Positions 27,159 through 38,700 of a stretch of 64,000 bases of DNA are shown one piece after another. Location: assembly GCA_019636655.1 (NCBI GenBank), contig JAHBXB010000003.1, positions 1-64,000 of the forward strand. Reading direction: 5' to 3'. Both the position numbers and the translations under genes were made by a program. Position 1 is the first letter of the stretch. The number at the start of each line of letters is the position of its first letter. This stretch comes from Phycisphaeraceae bacterium (GTDB lineage: Bacteria; Planctomycetota; Phycisphaerae; Phycisphaerales; UBA1924). The notes beneath the pieces are model-generated. The model was not told the origin of the DNA, did no database searches, and was given only the letters and a program-made list of their open reading frames with translations.

Positions 27159-28753
27159 TGCTCAGGAGGGATCGCCCGCAGGTTTCGATTAACCTCGAGA
27201 ACGACCGTTTGACGGCCGTGCTCGCCGATGTCGTCGGGCCGCAGGTCGAGATCCGGGCGTGGCTCGCGGTGGATGTTCCGGCGGGCATCGACTCGACGGA
27301 TGCGGTGGCGATCGGGAAGTGGGTGGGCGAGACGCTTCGGAGCGCGGGGATGTACCGCGCGGCCCGCGCAGGGGGCGTGGTGTTCGCGGTGCCGCGCGGG
27401 GAGGTGGTGCTCAAGCGGGTTGCGTTCCCACCGGGGACGAGCGAAGCGGATTTACCGGGCATGGTCAGGCTGCAGATGGTGCGGCAGTTGACGATGTCGC
27501 CGGAGAACGCGGCGATTGACTTTGCGAGGATCTCCGCGGTTCCGGCGGGCCCGGGCGGGTGCGTGGTGCTGGCGGGGGCGCTGCAGGGGGACCGGCTTGA
27601 CTGGAGGCGGGCGATTGCGAGGTCGGCGGGGGTGAGGCTTGGCAGGGTGGCGCTGCGATCGGCGGGAGGGGCGGCGTTGCTGGCGGAATCGTCGCAGCGG
27701 CGCGGGGGCGCCACGCTGGGGATCGCGCTTGGGAGCGGGTCGACCGAGTTCATCGTGGTGGAGGATGGGCAACTGGTCTTTGCCCGTGCGACGGACCTGT
27801 ACCGGCCCGATTCGGACGATGATGTCGAAGCCTTCTCACAGCGGGTCGCTGTGGAGGCCAAGCGGACGTGGATGAGCTACCGCGGGGCTCCGGAATCCAG
27901 CGAGATCGAGGCTGTGGCGGTGCTGGGTGCGGATGATGCGGCCAAGAGGGTCGCGGCGCAGTGCCGGGAGTCGCTGGCGCTGCCGAGCGAGGCGACGGAT
28001 TACCCGGAGTTTGTCCGTGCGCCATCGGGGATGTCGCCCGCGGAGCGGAGCGTCATGGCGCCCCTCGCGGGGCTGCTGGCGGAGGAGGCGATCGGGCGGG
28101 ACACACTGAACTTTGCCAGCCCGAAGAAGTCACCCGACACGACGGCGATCAGGCGGCAGCGGATGCTGCTGGCGGCGCTGCTGGCGGTGGTGGTCGGCGG
28201 GGGCCTGCTGACGACCGCGAACCTGGCCGTGTCGAGGCAGCGGGCGCGGCTTGCGGAGCTTGAATCCGAGTTCCAGTCGCTCGCAGCGGAGTACGGGGAG
28301 AGCATCCGGACGCGTGCGAGGGTGGAGCACCTGGACCGATGGGTCGGGTCGCGGGTCGATTGGCTGGCGCATGTGGGAGAACTCACGAGCATGCTCCCCG
28401 AGCCTCGATCGGGCGTGCTGGACCGGCTGGACTGCCACGGCGACGTGCGGGTGACGTTCACGCTGCCGAGCCGGCAGAAGCGATACGCGGCCGGGGCGTG
28501 GGCCAACGAGGTGCAGGCGGTGTTCGACGTGGCGGGGACGGTGAAGCGGCGCGAGGTTGCCGATGCGCTGCGGGACCTGCTGGTGAAGAACAGCGAGTAC
28601 GAACTGCAGACCAGGGGACCGGATACGCCGCAGCGGTTTGACTGGTCGCTGACGACGTCGAACCCGCGGCCGCGGAGCGCCGAGCCTCGGGCGACCGACA
28701 AGGGGGCCCGAACGCGGGGGAAGGCGTGGCCGCGGCGGGGGGGTGAGGCATGA
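27158..28753 (+). CDS. gspL: Type II secretion GspL-like protein (PilM/ASKHA fold plus membrane helix)
   Basis: A 531-residue protein. The N-terminal 330 residues have an actin-like PilM/GspL-cytoplasmic pattern: VSINLENDRLTAVLADVVG, ATLGIALGSGSTEFIVVEDG and AVAVLGADDAAKRVAAQ. A single membrane helix LLAALLAVVVGGGLLTTANL lies near residues 340-360. A coiled-coil segment and a ferredoxin-like periplasmic domain follow, as in GspL/PilN. It probably anchors GspE to the membrane platform. The C-terminal 30 residues are basic and low complexity. The ATG overlaps the gspK stop (TGATG), with GAGGAGG about 9 nt upstream. Confidence 0.85.
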   Translation: MLRRDRPQVSINLENDRLTAVLADVVGPQVEIRAWLAVDVPAGIDSTDAVAIGKWVGETLRSAGMYRAARAGGVVFAVPRGEVVLKRVAFPPGTSEADLPGMVRLQMVRQLTMSPENAAIDFARISAVPAGPGGCVVLAGALQGDRLDWRRAIARSAGVRLGRVALRSAGGAALLAESSQRRGGATLGIALGSGSTEFIVVEDGQLVFARATDLYRPDSDDDVEAFSQRVAVEAKRTWMSYRGAPESSEIEAVAVLGADDAAKRVAAQCRESLALPSEATDYPEFVRAPSGMSPAERSVMAPLAGLLAEEAIGRDTLNFASPKKSPDTTAIRRQRMLLAALLAVVVGGGLLTTANLAVSRQRARLAELESEFQSLAAEYGESIRTRARVEHLDRWVGSRVDWLAHVGELTSMLPEPRSGVLDRLDCHGDVRVTFTLPSRQKRYAAGAWANEVQAVFDVAGTVKRREVADALRDLLVKNSEYELQTRGPDTPQRFDWSLTTSNPRPRSAEPRATDKGARTRGKAWPRRGGEA

Positions 28754-29721
28754 AGCCGGCAACCAGGAGAGTTGTATGGGGTGGAGCCGCCGCGGCGGCG
28801 GTGCTGCTGGGCTGGCAGGGGTACCAGAGGCTGTACCGGATTCCGACCGACGAGCTCTCGGCGCGGATCGGGCAGGTCCGGAAGGAGATCGAGGAGCGGG
28901 AGGCGGAGTCGGACCGGCTGCCTGGCCTTCGCAAGCGGCTCGGTGAGATCGCGTCGACGACGCTGGCACGGAGCGAGGAGGGCGTGGCCGCGGCGATGCG
29001 AACGGCGCTCAATGAGATCGCGGCCGAGTGCCGGCTGGATCAGCCGACGGTGACAACGCGAGAGCCGGTGGCGATCAAGAGCCCGGCATCGAAGGCGGGG
29101 GAGTTGAGCAGCAAGTCGGCGCGGGCCCAGGCGGACTTCTATGCGGTCGAGGCGACGGTGCAGGCGGTCGGCAGCATGGATGCGGTGATCCGTGCCGTTG
29201 CGACGCTCGACCATCAGAAATGGGTGCACCGGATCGATCGGTGGGGGATTCGGCCGGTGGACAAGGCGAGGGAGCGGTTTGAGCTCAGCGTTCAGTTGAC
29301 GACGCTCATGATGCCCGATGTCGCGCCGGCGACCGAGATCGCGTTCGGGGACGGGCGTGTGTGGGAGCCGCTCGCCGATGAGCAGTTCGCGAGGTATCGG
29401 CCGATCCTGGCCAATGCGAACTTCCGCGAGCCGCCTGCGGTGCGGGGGCCTGAGGCTCCGGCGGTCGCCTCCGTGGCGCCCGCGTCGCCGGCCTACGAGG
29501 ACTGGAAAGTAACGGCGGTGGTCCGTGGTCGGCACGGCTGGGAGTTGTGGCTTGCCAACGGCAAGTCGGGGCAGCAGACATCGCTCACTCCGGGCTCGCG
29601 CGTGCTGGATGCGACGTTTGTCGACGCGGCGGGCGAGGATGCGACCATCGAGATCGAGGGAACGAGGTACGTGGTGGAGCTGGGGCGGACGCTCGCAGAC
29701 AGAAGGCCAGCGGTTCGGTAG
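28750..29721 (+). CDS. GspM-like protein with a C-terminal GspC/PilP-like domain
   Basis: A 323-residue bitopic protein. The membrane helix VVWGGAAAAAVLLGWQGYQRL (first 20 used) spans residues 8-27. A coiled coil (LSARIGQVRKEIEEREAESD) and a PilO/GspM-like ferredoxin-type domain follow (about 80-200). The last 65 residues (DWKVTAVVRGRHGWELWLAN then SLTPGSRVLDATFV) have the strand order of the GspC homology region or PilP, the part that touches the secretin N0 domain. No separate gspC is in the window, so one chain may do both jobs. Its ATG overlaps the gspL stop by 4 nt, and gspD follows after 74 nt. Confidence 0.75.
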   Translation: MKPATRRVVWGGAAAAAVLLGWQGYQRLYRIPTDELSARIGQVRKEIEEREAESDRLPGLRKRLGEIASTTLARSEEGVAAAMRTALNEIAAECRLDQPTVTTREPVAIKSPASKAGELSSKSARAQADFYAVEATVQAVGSMDAVIRAVATLDHQKWVHRIDRWGIRPVDKARERFELSVQLTTLMMPDVAPATEIAFGDGRVWEPLADEQFARYRPILANANFREPPAVRGPEAPAVASVAPASPAYEDWKVTAVVRGRHGWELWLANGKSGQQTSLTPGSRVLDATFVDAAGEDATIEIEGTRYVVELGRTLADRRPAVR

Positions 29722-29783
29722 ACTGTCCGGTGTGTGCGGTTGCAGTTGGGGTGCGTCCGGAGCGACGCTGTGTTCCCCGTCAC

Positions 29784-29788
29784 GGAGG
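29784..29788 (+). promoter_or_regulatory. Ribosome binding site fixing the gspD start
   Basis: GGAGG lies 7 nt upstream of the GTG at 29796. It selects this codon over the earlier in-frame ATG at 29547, which lies inside gspM and would precede the signal peptide with 83 residues of poor sequence. Confidence 0.75.
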
Positions 29789-29795
29789 TGCAGCA

Positions 29796-32700
29796 GTGGA
29801 TCGGCAACGACAGCCCAAGCGAACGCGTTTCTCTGGTCCGGCGGCCCTGCTGGTGGCGGTCGGCCTGCCTATCTCGGCATGGGGATGGCATGATCGGGCG
29901 GAGTTGCCGCCGGTGGCTCCGGTGGACCGGGGGGTGGAGTCTCACGGGCAGCCGCCGCGTGCGGAGCCCGCCACAGCGGCGGTCGAGTCCGGCGAGACGG
30001 CGGAACCGCCCAAAGCGCCGGCCGTGAAGGACGTGACGCTGCGGTTCAACTTCAAGGACACGCCGTACGAGCAGATCATGGACTTCGTGGCCCGGCAGAC
30101 GGGGCTGCCGGTGATCCGGGAGACGGAGCTGCCGAAGACTCCGGTGACGTTCATCAGCGCCTCGGACTTTTCGCTCGAGGAAGCGATCGACGTGCTCAAC
30201 CGGATGCTGTTCATGCACGGGGTGCAGCTCCGGCGAGAGGAGAACTTCCTGCTGCTGACCAAGCTGGAGAACATGCGGGCGCTTGGTCCGAAGTTCCTGG
30301 ACCAGGTCCCCGGTGATGTCGCCGCGGCGCAGATCGTGACGGTGGTGGTGCCGCTCCACAACGCGCAGGCCGCGCCGCTTGCCGAGCAGCTCAAGTCGCT
30401 GGTGAGCCCGATCGGTGCGATCACGCCCCTGCCGCAGCAGAACGCGGTGATCCTGGTCGACACGGCGGCGCAGTGCCGGCGGCTGCGATCGGTCATCAAC
30501 GATCTCGATGCCGAGGCGCCGTCGGACATGCAGGTGCAGTTGTTCACTCTGGAGCACGCGAAGGCGGCGGCGGTGTTCAACGCGCTCAAGGGACTGGTGT
30601 CGGAGAAGCGGTCGACGATCATCATCGACAAGGACGGGCAGCAGCGCAAGGTCAACGACGATTCCACGCCGGGCCTCAACCTGCAGCCTGACGATCGGAC
30701 CAACTCGATCGTTGCGGTCGGACCCAAGGCGAGGCTCGATACCGTCAAGCAGTTGATCGCGATGCTCGACCGGCCGGAGGGGGCGGGAGACTCGCGCGAG
30801 GTGATGACGTTTGTGCTGGCGGGGACGTCGCCCGATGAGGCCGCGAAGAGCCTCGGGGCGCTGTTTGCGAAGGTGGACGCTGCGGAGCGTCCGACGCTGC
30901 TGCCGATGGACCAGCAGGGGAAGCTCGCAGTGGTCGGGACGTCGGCCCAGCTGGCGCAGGCCGCGGCGGTCATCGGCGAGTTGGACCCTGGCGCCCAGCC
31001 GACGCTCGGCGTTGGGAAGCCGGCGGCGACACCCGAGACGCGGGCCGCGGTGGTGCACCTGAGCCACGTGACGCCGCAGGCGGCGATGGGGGTGCTCGAG
31101 CGGCTGCTGGTCGGACGGCAGCGGGTCATGCTGCGGTATGCGGCCAGCCCCGATGGAAAGGGGTTAATTGTCAGCGGTCCGACGGAGGATGTGCGGCAAC
31201 TGGAGGCAATCGTCTCGGGGCTTGATACCGCGCCGAGCCTGGACCGGGAGGTGCGGCTGCTCCGGCTTAGCGCACAGCGGCCGGCGGAGGTGCTGAGCCG
31301 GGCCGTCGAGTTGTTCGGCCAGACGACGGTGGCGAAGCGGGAGCCGGTCGCGGCGTCGCTCGATGCGGCGAGCCGCACGGTGACGGTGGTCGGATCGAGG
31401 GAGGCGATCGCGGCATTCGCCGAGGTGCTCCAGACCGTGGAGTCGGGGGCTCGGATTGACCGCGAGACACGGCTGATGGAGCTTCGATACGCCAAGGCCG
31501 AGGAACTGGCGGCGACGCTCCGCGACCTCGTCAAGTCGAGCAGCCTGTTCACCGGCGATGGCGGCGTCGTGCCCGAGCTGGAATCTGTCGAGCAGACCAA
31601 CTCGCTGGTGGTCTCGGCACGCCCGGAGCAGATGACGATCGTTGAGCAGCTCGTTCGTACGCTCGACGCCCAGCAGGCGGGGGAGCGGCCTCCGCTCCGT
31701 GTGCTGCGGCTGACGAGCACGGATGCCGCCGCGATGGCGCAGGTCCTCAACCAGACCTACCAGCAGCGTCCGCCCGAGCAGCGGGTGAAGTTCCCGGTGG
31801 ACATCCAGGCGGACGCGGCGACCAACACGCTGCTGGTTTCGGCGCACGCCGGCCTGTTTCCGGAGATCGAAGGGATCGTCGGCCAGCTCAACGACGCCAA
31901 GCTGGACTCTTCTGGCCGCGAGATCCGGATCTTCCCGCTCAAAGTGGCACCGGCCGAAGAGTTGGCGCGGACGCTCGATCAGATGTACCCGCAGCCGCCG
32001 ATGCCGCTGGATCCGCGGACCCGTCAGCCCCGGCCCGATCTGCAGCCGCCGCGGGAGGTGGTTGTGCGGGCGGATCGTCTGACCAACTCACTGATCGTCG
32101 ATGCGCCGTCGGCGCGTCTGGCGGGCTTCGAGCAGCTGGTGAAGCAGCTTGACCAGCAGAAGCTGCCGGAGAACGTGGAGCTGCGCACGTACCGGGTCCA
32201 GCGGGCGCAGTTGGATGCGGTGGCGTCGACGCTGCGGAGTCTCGCGGCGAGCAACAGCCTGTTGAAGGGGGCGACCGGCGCCGCATCCGGGGTTGGCGCG
32301 GCGATCACCATCACGACCGAACCGATCAGCCGGGCGCTGATTGTCAGCGGGCCGTCGCCGATATTCGCCGAGGTCGAGCGGGTCCTCAAGGAGCTGGACG
32401 CCCCGCCGGCCCAGCCGCCGACGGGGCTCAAGATGTATTCGCTGCAGCACGCGCGGGCCGAGCGGCTGCAGCCGCTGCTGTCGCGGCTGCTCGCGGCGAG
32501 GCTTCGCGAATGGCAGGCGAAGGATGGAGTGGTCGCGGATCCCGCGGCGCTCCTCGATGTGGCATCGGACGCCACGACGAACGCGATGATCATTTCGGCC
32601 CCGGAGTCGATCCAGCAGGTTGCGGGTGAGTTAATTAAGTCACTGGACACACCGGCGGCTGCGACAGGCCGCTCGGTGGTCCGGGTGATCCCGCTCAGCC

Positions 32701-35700
32701 ACGCGAATGCGCAGCAGGCCGCCGCGGCGATCAATGCCGCGTTGCCGTCCATGGATCTGCCATCGGGCGGACGCGTGTCGGTGACCCCGGTGGGCAGCGG
32801 TGATGAGTCTCGGTCGCTGGTTCTGTCCGGTGTTGAGGGGGACCTGAAGCAGATCGAATCGCTGATCAGTTCGCTCGATGTCAAGCCAGCGACGCAGGAC
32901 GCGATCGACGTCCGCACAATCCCGCTCAAGCACGCGCGGGCCGAGTCGGTGGCGCCGATGGTGGAGCAGTTGCTCGCCAGGCCGAGCCTTGTCGACCAGT
33001 TGCCGCAGTGGCAGAAACTGGACTACCTGCGCACGACCAAAGGAGAGCTGGCTCCGGTGCGAGTGGTTGCCGATCGGCGTCTGAACACCGTGGTGATCAC
33101 CGGCCCGGCCGGGGTCATCGAACTGGCGGGGCAGGTGGTGGCGGATCTCGATGTGGAGCCGGAGAGTGCGGATCTCGCGAGACCGGTTCGTGTGATCTCG
33201 ATCGAGAGCGCGGATGCGGCGGCCGTCGCCGCGAACCTGCAGGCCATCTTCGCGGAGGAGACCGGGAACGAGCCGAAGCCGAGCATCCGCGTTGATGCCG
33301 AGAGCAACCTGCTGATCGTGCGGGCGAGCCAGGCCCAGATGGCGACGATCACGCCCGTCATCGAGAAGATCGAGCAGGCGACGGCCAACTCGAGCCGCGA
33401 GTTGCGGCTCATCCCGATCGACAAGTCCAAGGCCGACGCCAGGCTCATCGCCGAGACCTTGCAGCGGCTGCTGGAGCAGCGGGGGGGGATGAAGGTCGAG
33501 GTCATTTCCGCTGAAGAACTCCTGAAACGAGGCGGCTCTGAGAGGCCGGTCGAGGGCGGCTCGGGCAAGGGACGAAGCCTGCTGTGGCCAGCGAATCCGG
33601 CCGCGGGAATCTCCCAGATGCTCGCCGCGGCGGCGCTCGGGCACCCGGGGCCCGGTCCTGCGGTGATGCCATGGGCGTTGGCCGAGGGTTCCGAGCTGGA
33701 CGACGAACCGGCGGAAGGGACCGTGACGATCGCGGTTGATGCGGCGACCAACTCCCTCATCGTGGTTGGGGCGTCGAGGACGGCGAACCGCGTGCTTGCG
33801 CTGGCTCAGCAGCTCGAGCGGCAGATGCCGGGCGAGCCCGGGAAGGTGCGGGTCATCACGCTGCCGGAGGGGGTGGATGCGACCAGCGTGGCGCGGCTCG
33901 TGGGTTCGGTGGTGTCGCAGATCGGGAGCTCAAGTGCAGCGAATCCCGGCGGGTTTTCGGGCAGGGTGTCCGCCGAGGCGGATCCCGCCGGCGGGGCGTT
34001 GATCGTCACTTCGAACGAAACCGACTTCGCGGTGCTGCGGGAGTTGATCGCGGCGGTGTCGAGGCCCGGTCCGTCGGCGAGCCTGACCGTCAAGGTGTAC
34101 TCGCTGTCGAATGTCACCGCGCAGCGGGCTCTTCGCGCTGCGAGCGACCTCCTGAGCGCAGAGCCGCGGGGGTCGCAGGCGCGGCGGCTTCGATCGCTCG
34201 ACCTGAAGATGGAGACGCCGGACGGGAAGCCGGTGTCGGGGATCATCGATCCGGCGTCGGTGCGGATGACCGCCGATCCGGGCGGGAGTGCGCTGATCGT
34301 CGCCGCGCCGCAGGAGGCGATGGTCCTGCTGGATCGGTTCATCTCGATCATCGATCAATCACCGGTTGCTTCGCGCGCAGCGATCCGGCGGTTCGAACTG
34401 AAGAACGCGACGGCGGAAGTGACCGCGACAACGCTGCAGCGTGCGTTCGACGGAGCGAGGCAGGGGGGCTCCGCCGCGGAAACGCCAAGGGCGGTGTTCC
34501 TGGCAGACACGAGGACGAACTCGTTGCTGGTCGCCGGCACCGATGCACAGTTCGCGGAGGCCGAGCGTCTGCTGGTCTCCCTTGATACACCGATGGCCGA
34601 CGATGGGACGCGGGTGGCGATCCTGCCGCTCCAGGTGGCGAGGCCGACGGCCGTGCGGCAGGTGATCGAGAGCGTCCTGATCGGGAGAGATCCCGCGAAG
34701 AAGGAGCGTGTCCAGATCACAGCCGCGGACGACTCGAACATGCTCGTGATCCGGGCGGAGCCGGATCAGATCGAGCAGGCCAAGGGCGTTATCGCGGAGA
34801 TGGATAAGGCGGAGACGGCGGGGCTTCCGATCCGGTCCATCACGCTGAATCGTGCGGATGCGGCGCTGGTGGCCCAGTCGCTGCAGCAGTTTTTCGACGA
34901 ACGCGCCCGCGCGATGAGCCGGCCCGGGCAGCGGGCGAGGCAGCGCCAGGTCGCGGTCGTGGGAGATCGGCGGAGCGGCACGCTCGTGGTGTCGGCGTCG
35001 GACGAGGACTTTGCCCAGGTTGACGGGCTGGTCAAGCAGTTCGACGCGGCGACGTCGCGGGAGCTGCAGATCAAGGTGATCCCGCTGGCGAACGCCCGCG
35101 CTTCGGAGCTTCGGCAGACGATCGACAGCATGGTCTGGCAGGCCGCGATGCGGCTTCTCGACGGGGCCGCGGGCCAGCAGCGGGACTCGCTCATGGTCGA
35201 GGTGGATGAGCGGTCCAACAGCGTGGTGGCGATGGGGAGCGGAGAGGCGCTGGAGACGGTGGAGCGGGTGGTGCGGGCGCTCGACCAGCCGCGGGCCGCG
35301 GAGGCGGCGCTGGCGATCCGCGCGATCCGTGTCGCGAACGCCGATCCGCGCACGGTGGCGCAGGCGATCCAGAGCGTGACGACGACGCCGAGTTGGCCGC
35401 GGTGGCGGGGGCCGGACCCCGATGCGGTCCGTGCCGAGGTGGATCCCCGTTCTCGTGCCGTCGTGCTGATCGGGCGGGCGGACCGGCTTGATCAGGCGGA
35501 GCAGTACGCGAAGCAACTGGATTCCGCGGCGACCGCGCCGGACCAGGCCATCGAGACCATCTCGCTGAAGTTTGCCAGGGCGGACCAGATCGCGGCAAGC
35601 CTCGAGCGATTCTTCAGGGAGCGATCGCGCAGCCAGGGACAGAATGATGCGAGGGTGTCGCTGATCGGTTCGCGCGACGGCAATGTCCTGGTCGTGTCGG

Positions 35701-38700
35701 CGCCGGGCGAGGAGATGGGCATCGTCAAGCAGGTGCTGGCGCAGATGGACCAGCCCGACGAGGGGGAGAACACCCGGCGGGAGCTGTTCCAGCTCAAGAA
35801 CGCTGATGCGAGGGAGTTGGCGACCGCGTTGCAGCAGCAGTTCCCGCGGTCCATGTCGTCGCGCGAGGGGCTGGTCATCGTCACGCCGCAGGCGAGCACG
35901 AACTCGGTCGTGGTGTCGTCGCCGTCCGAGCTGTTCGAGAAGGTGTCGGCGCTCATTGCCCAGCTCGATGCGCCGCCGACGCCGGATAACTCACAGTTTG
36001 TGACCGTGACGCTGGGGTCGGCAAAGGCCGAGGACGTGGCCGAAGCGATCAGGAGGGCGCTGCCGCCGCAGGTGAAGGTGGCGGTGACGCCGGTCCGTCG
36101 GACGAACTCGCTGCTCCTCACCGGGTCGCAGGAGGCGATCAAGATCGTCATGGAGCAGATCGAGAAGCTCGATGCGCAGCCCGCACGCAGCGCCGTCGAG
36201 TTTCGGCGCATCAAGCTCGAGAACGCGGATGCGTACGAACTGGCGCAGGTTGTCCGTTCGCTCGTCTCCCGCCCCGCCGGGCCGACGGACCCGGCGCCGG
36301 TGATCTCGTCGTCGAGCAAGGACAACACGCTCCTGATCTCCGCTACGGTGGACCAGCAGGAGGAGATCCGCAAGATCCTCGACCAGCTCGATGTCCCGAG
36401 CGCGAACACCAGGACGATGGAGTTCGTGCCCCTGAAGTTCGCGGATGCCAGAGCCACCGCGACCGCCCTGGACGTGTTCTTCGGGAAGAGCGCCCCGGAG
36501 GCCGCCTCGCCCGCGGCGAGGAACGTCACGATCATCGCGAATCCGCTCAGCAAGAGCCTGGTCATTGCGGCGGACCAGGGCGAGTGGCCCGCGGTCCGTG
36601 CTCTGCTCGAGAAGCTTGACAACGAGGCGTACGACCAGTCGCGGCGGCTTGAGATCATCTCGCTTCGGCATGCCGACGCGGTCAGCCTGGCGCAGACGCT
36701 CAGCGAGGCGTTTTCGGCCCCGCTGCGGGCCGAGGTGGAGCGGCAGCGGCTCGCGCTGCAGAGATTCCAGGGCGGCGTGCTTGGCGCGATCCCGCGGCTC
36801 AATGGGGGCCGGGAGGCGCCGAGCGTGCTGATCCAGCCGGAGGAGTCGGTGAGCGTCGTCGCCGAGCGGCTGACCAACTCGCTCATCATCTCCGCGGTAC
36901 CGCCGCTGGTCGAGCGCATCCGTGCGGTAGCGACCCAGCTCGATGTGCCCGAGTTCTCGAGCCTTCCCGAGGCGAGGGTGATTCCCCTGCGCATCGGACC
37001 GGCAACGCAGATCGCCAACGCGCTGAGGCAGATGTACACCGACAGCCTTCCCTCCGGACCTGCTTCGCAGCGGGGGTTGCGGTCGGTGGTCATTACGGGT
37101 GAGGACCGGAGCAACACGCTCATCGTGCGGGCGGACGAGTCGCAGTTTGCGCGCATCAAGGTGCTCACGGATTCGCTGCAGCAGGAGGGGGATCGGAGCC
37201 GGACGTCGGTGCGGGTGCTCAGGCTCGCCAACATCCCCGCCGGTCGGGTTATGCTGACCGTCCGGAACACGTTCGCGGCCGTGGCGAAGGAGGGGGGCGA
37301 GGCGCTGGCGCTGGATGTCGACCGCACGGCCAACGCCCTTGTTGTCGCCAGCAGCGAGAAGGTCTACGAACAGATCCGCGCCGTTGTCGAGGAACTCGAC
37401 GCCGCGCCGGCATTCAAGGACGACAAGGGAAATGCGAACGCGGTGCCGGGGCTCGGGCAGACCATCTTCATTATCGACGTCGAGAACAACTCGCCGGAGC
37501 AGATCCGTAAGCAGTTGGAGGATCTCGGGCTCACGCGGCCGCAGCCCCAGGATCGTCCCGGGGTCGTTGGCGAACCGGTCACCATCGTTCCTCTGGCCAG
37601 CCGGAGGGCCCTGGCGGTTGTCGCCTCCCCGCAGGATGGGCAGGCGGTGGCCATGCTGGTTCGGACGCTCGACGCCGCCCCCGCATTCGCCGAGCAGCAT
37701 GTGGCGATCGTTCGGTTAAAGACGGGCCAGGCGCCCGCGATTGCAGCGGCCATGGAGAATCTGATCAAGGCCAGAGGGACGCCGGATTCGGCGAGTTCGC
37801 CCGCCGCGGCGCTTGTTGAGCAGGTGCGTCGGCTGAGCATCCACCGGGACGGCGTGGCGGAGCCGAATCTCGCCCTGGACCTGAGCAAACCGATCCGCAT
37901 CATCGGCGAGACGCAGACCAACTCGATCGTCATCGTATCGGCCCAGGGCAATGTGGGCGCGCTCACGGACCTCGTCAAGCTCCTTGATCGGCTCCCGGTC
38001 GGCGAGGCGGTGGTTGTTCGCTTCTTCCCTCTCCAGAATGCGTCGGCGACCCGGCTGCAGGGTGTCATTCGGGAGCTCTTTGCCCAGGGGGATCGGCTCA
38101 GGCAGACGCCGGCGACGAACATCCGCGGCGAGCCCACCACCGAGGTCGGGCGGGCACTGGCGGGTCAGGTCGCGGTGTCCGTCGATGACAGGACCAACGC
38201 GCTGGTGGTGGCGGGCCGCGAGGAGGCCGTGGCGCTCGTTGAGATCATGGTGAAGCAGCTCGACAGCGACCGGGCCGCATCGTGGATCGAGCCTGTGGTG
38301 ATCCCGCTCCGGCACGCGGACGCGACCAAGCTCGCCAGGGACCTCCGCTCGGTGCTGGTTGATGGCGTGAAGGACTCCCCGGAAGCGACCGCGCTGCAGC
38401 GGCAGGTGGCGAGGATCCGGGTGGCTATCCAGGGCGGTCGGCCGCAGGGACCGGATGCGGCGCCGGCGGGCGCCGATGGCCGTCTGGAAACGGACATCTT
38501 CGCCCCGATGTCGAGCCTTGTCATCCAGCCCGAAGAGCAGCTGAACGCGCTGATCGTCCTGGGAAGCACGGCGAATGTGAGGGCGGTTGCCGAACTCGCC
38601 AAGATGCTCGACGTGCCCGCGGCGGCGGCGGAGAACTCGGTCCGGATCTATCCGCTCCGCTTCGCGGCGGCCGACCGCGTGTCCGGCGTGCTCAGGGATG

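Noticed and set aside
29547-29795. Longer secretin starting at the ATG at 29547
   Set aside because: This start lies inside gspM, has no Shine-Dalgarno and would bury the signal peptide behind 83 low-quality residues. The GTG at 29796 with GGAGG fits better.
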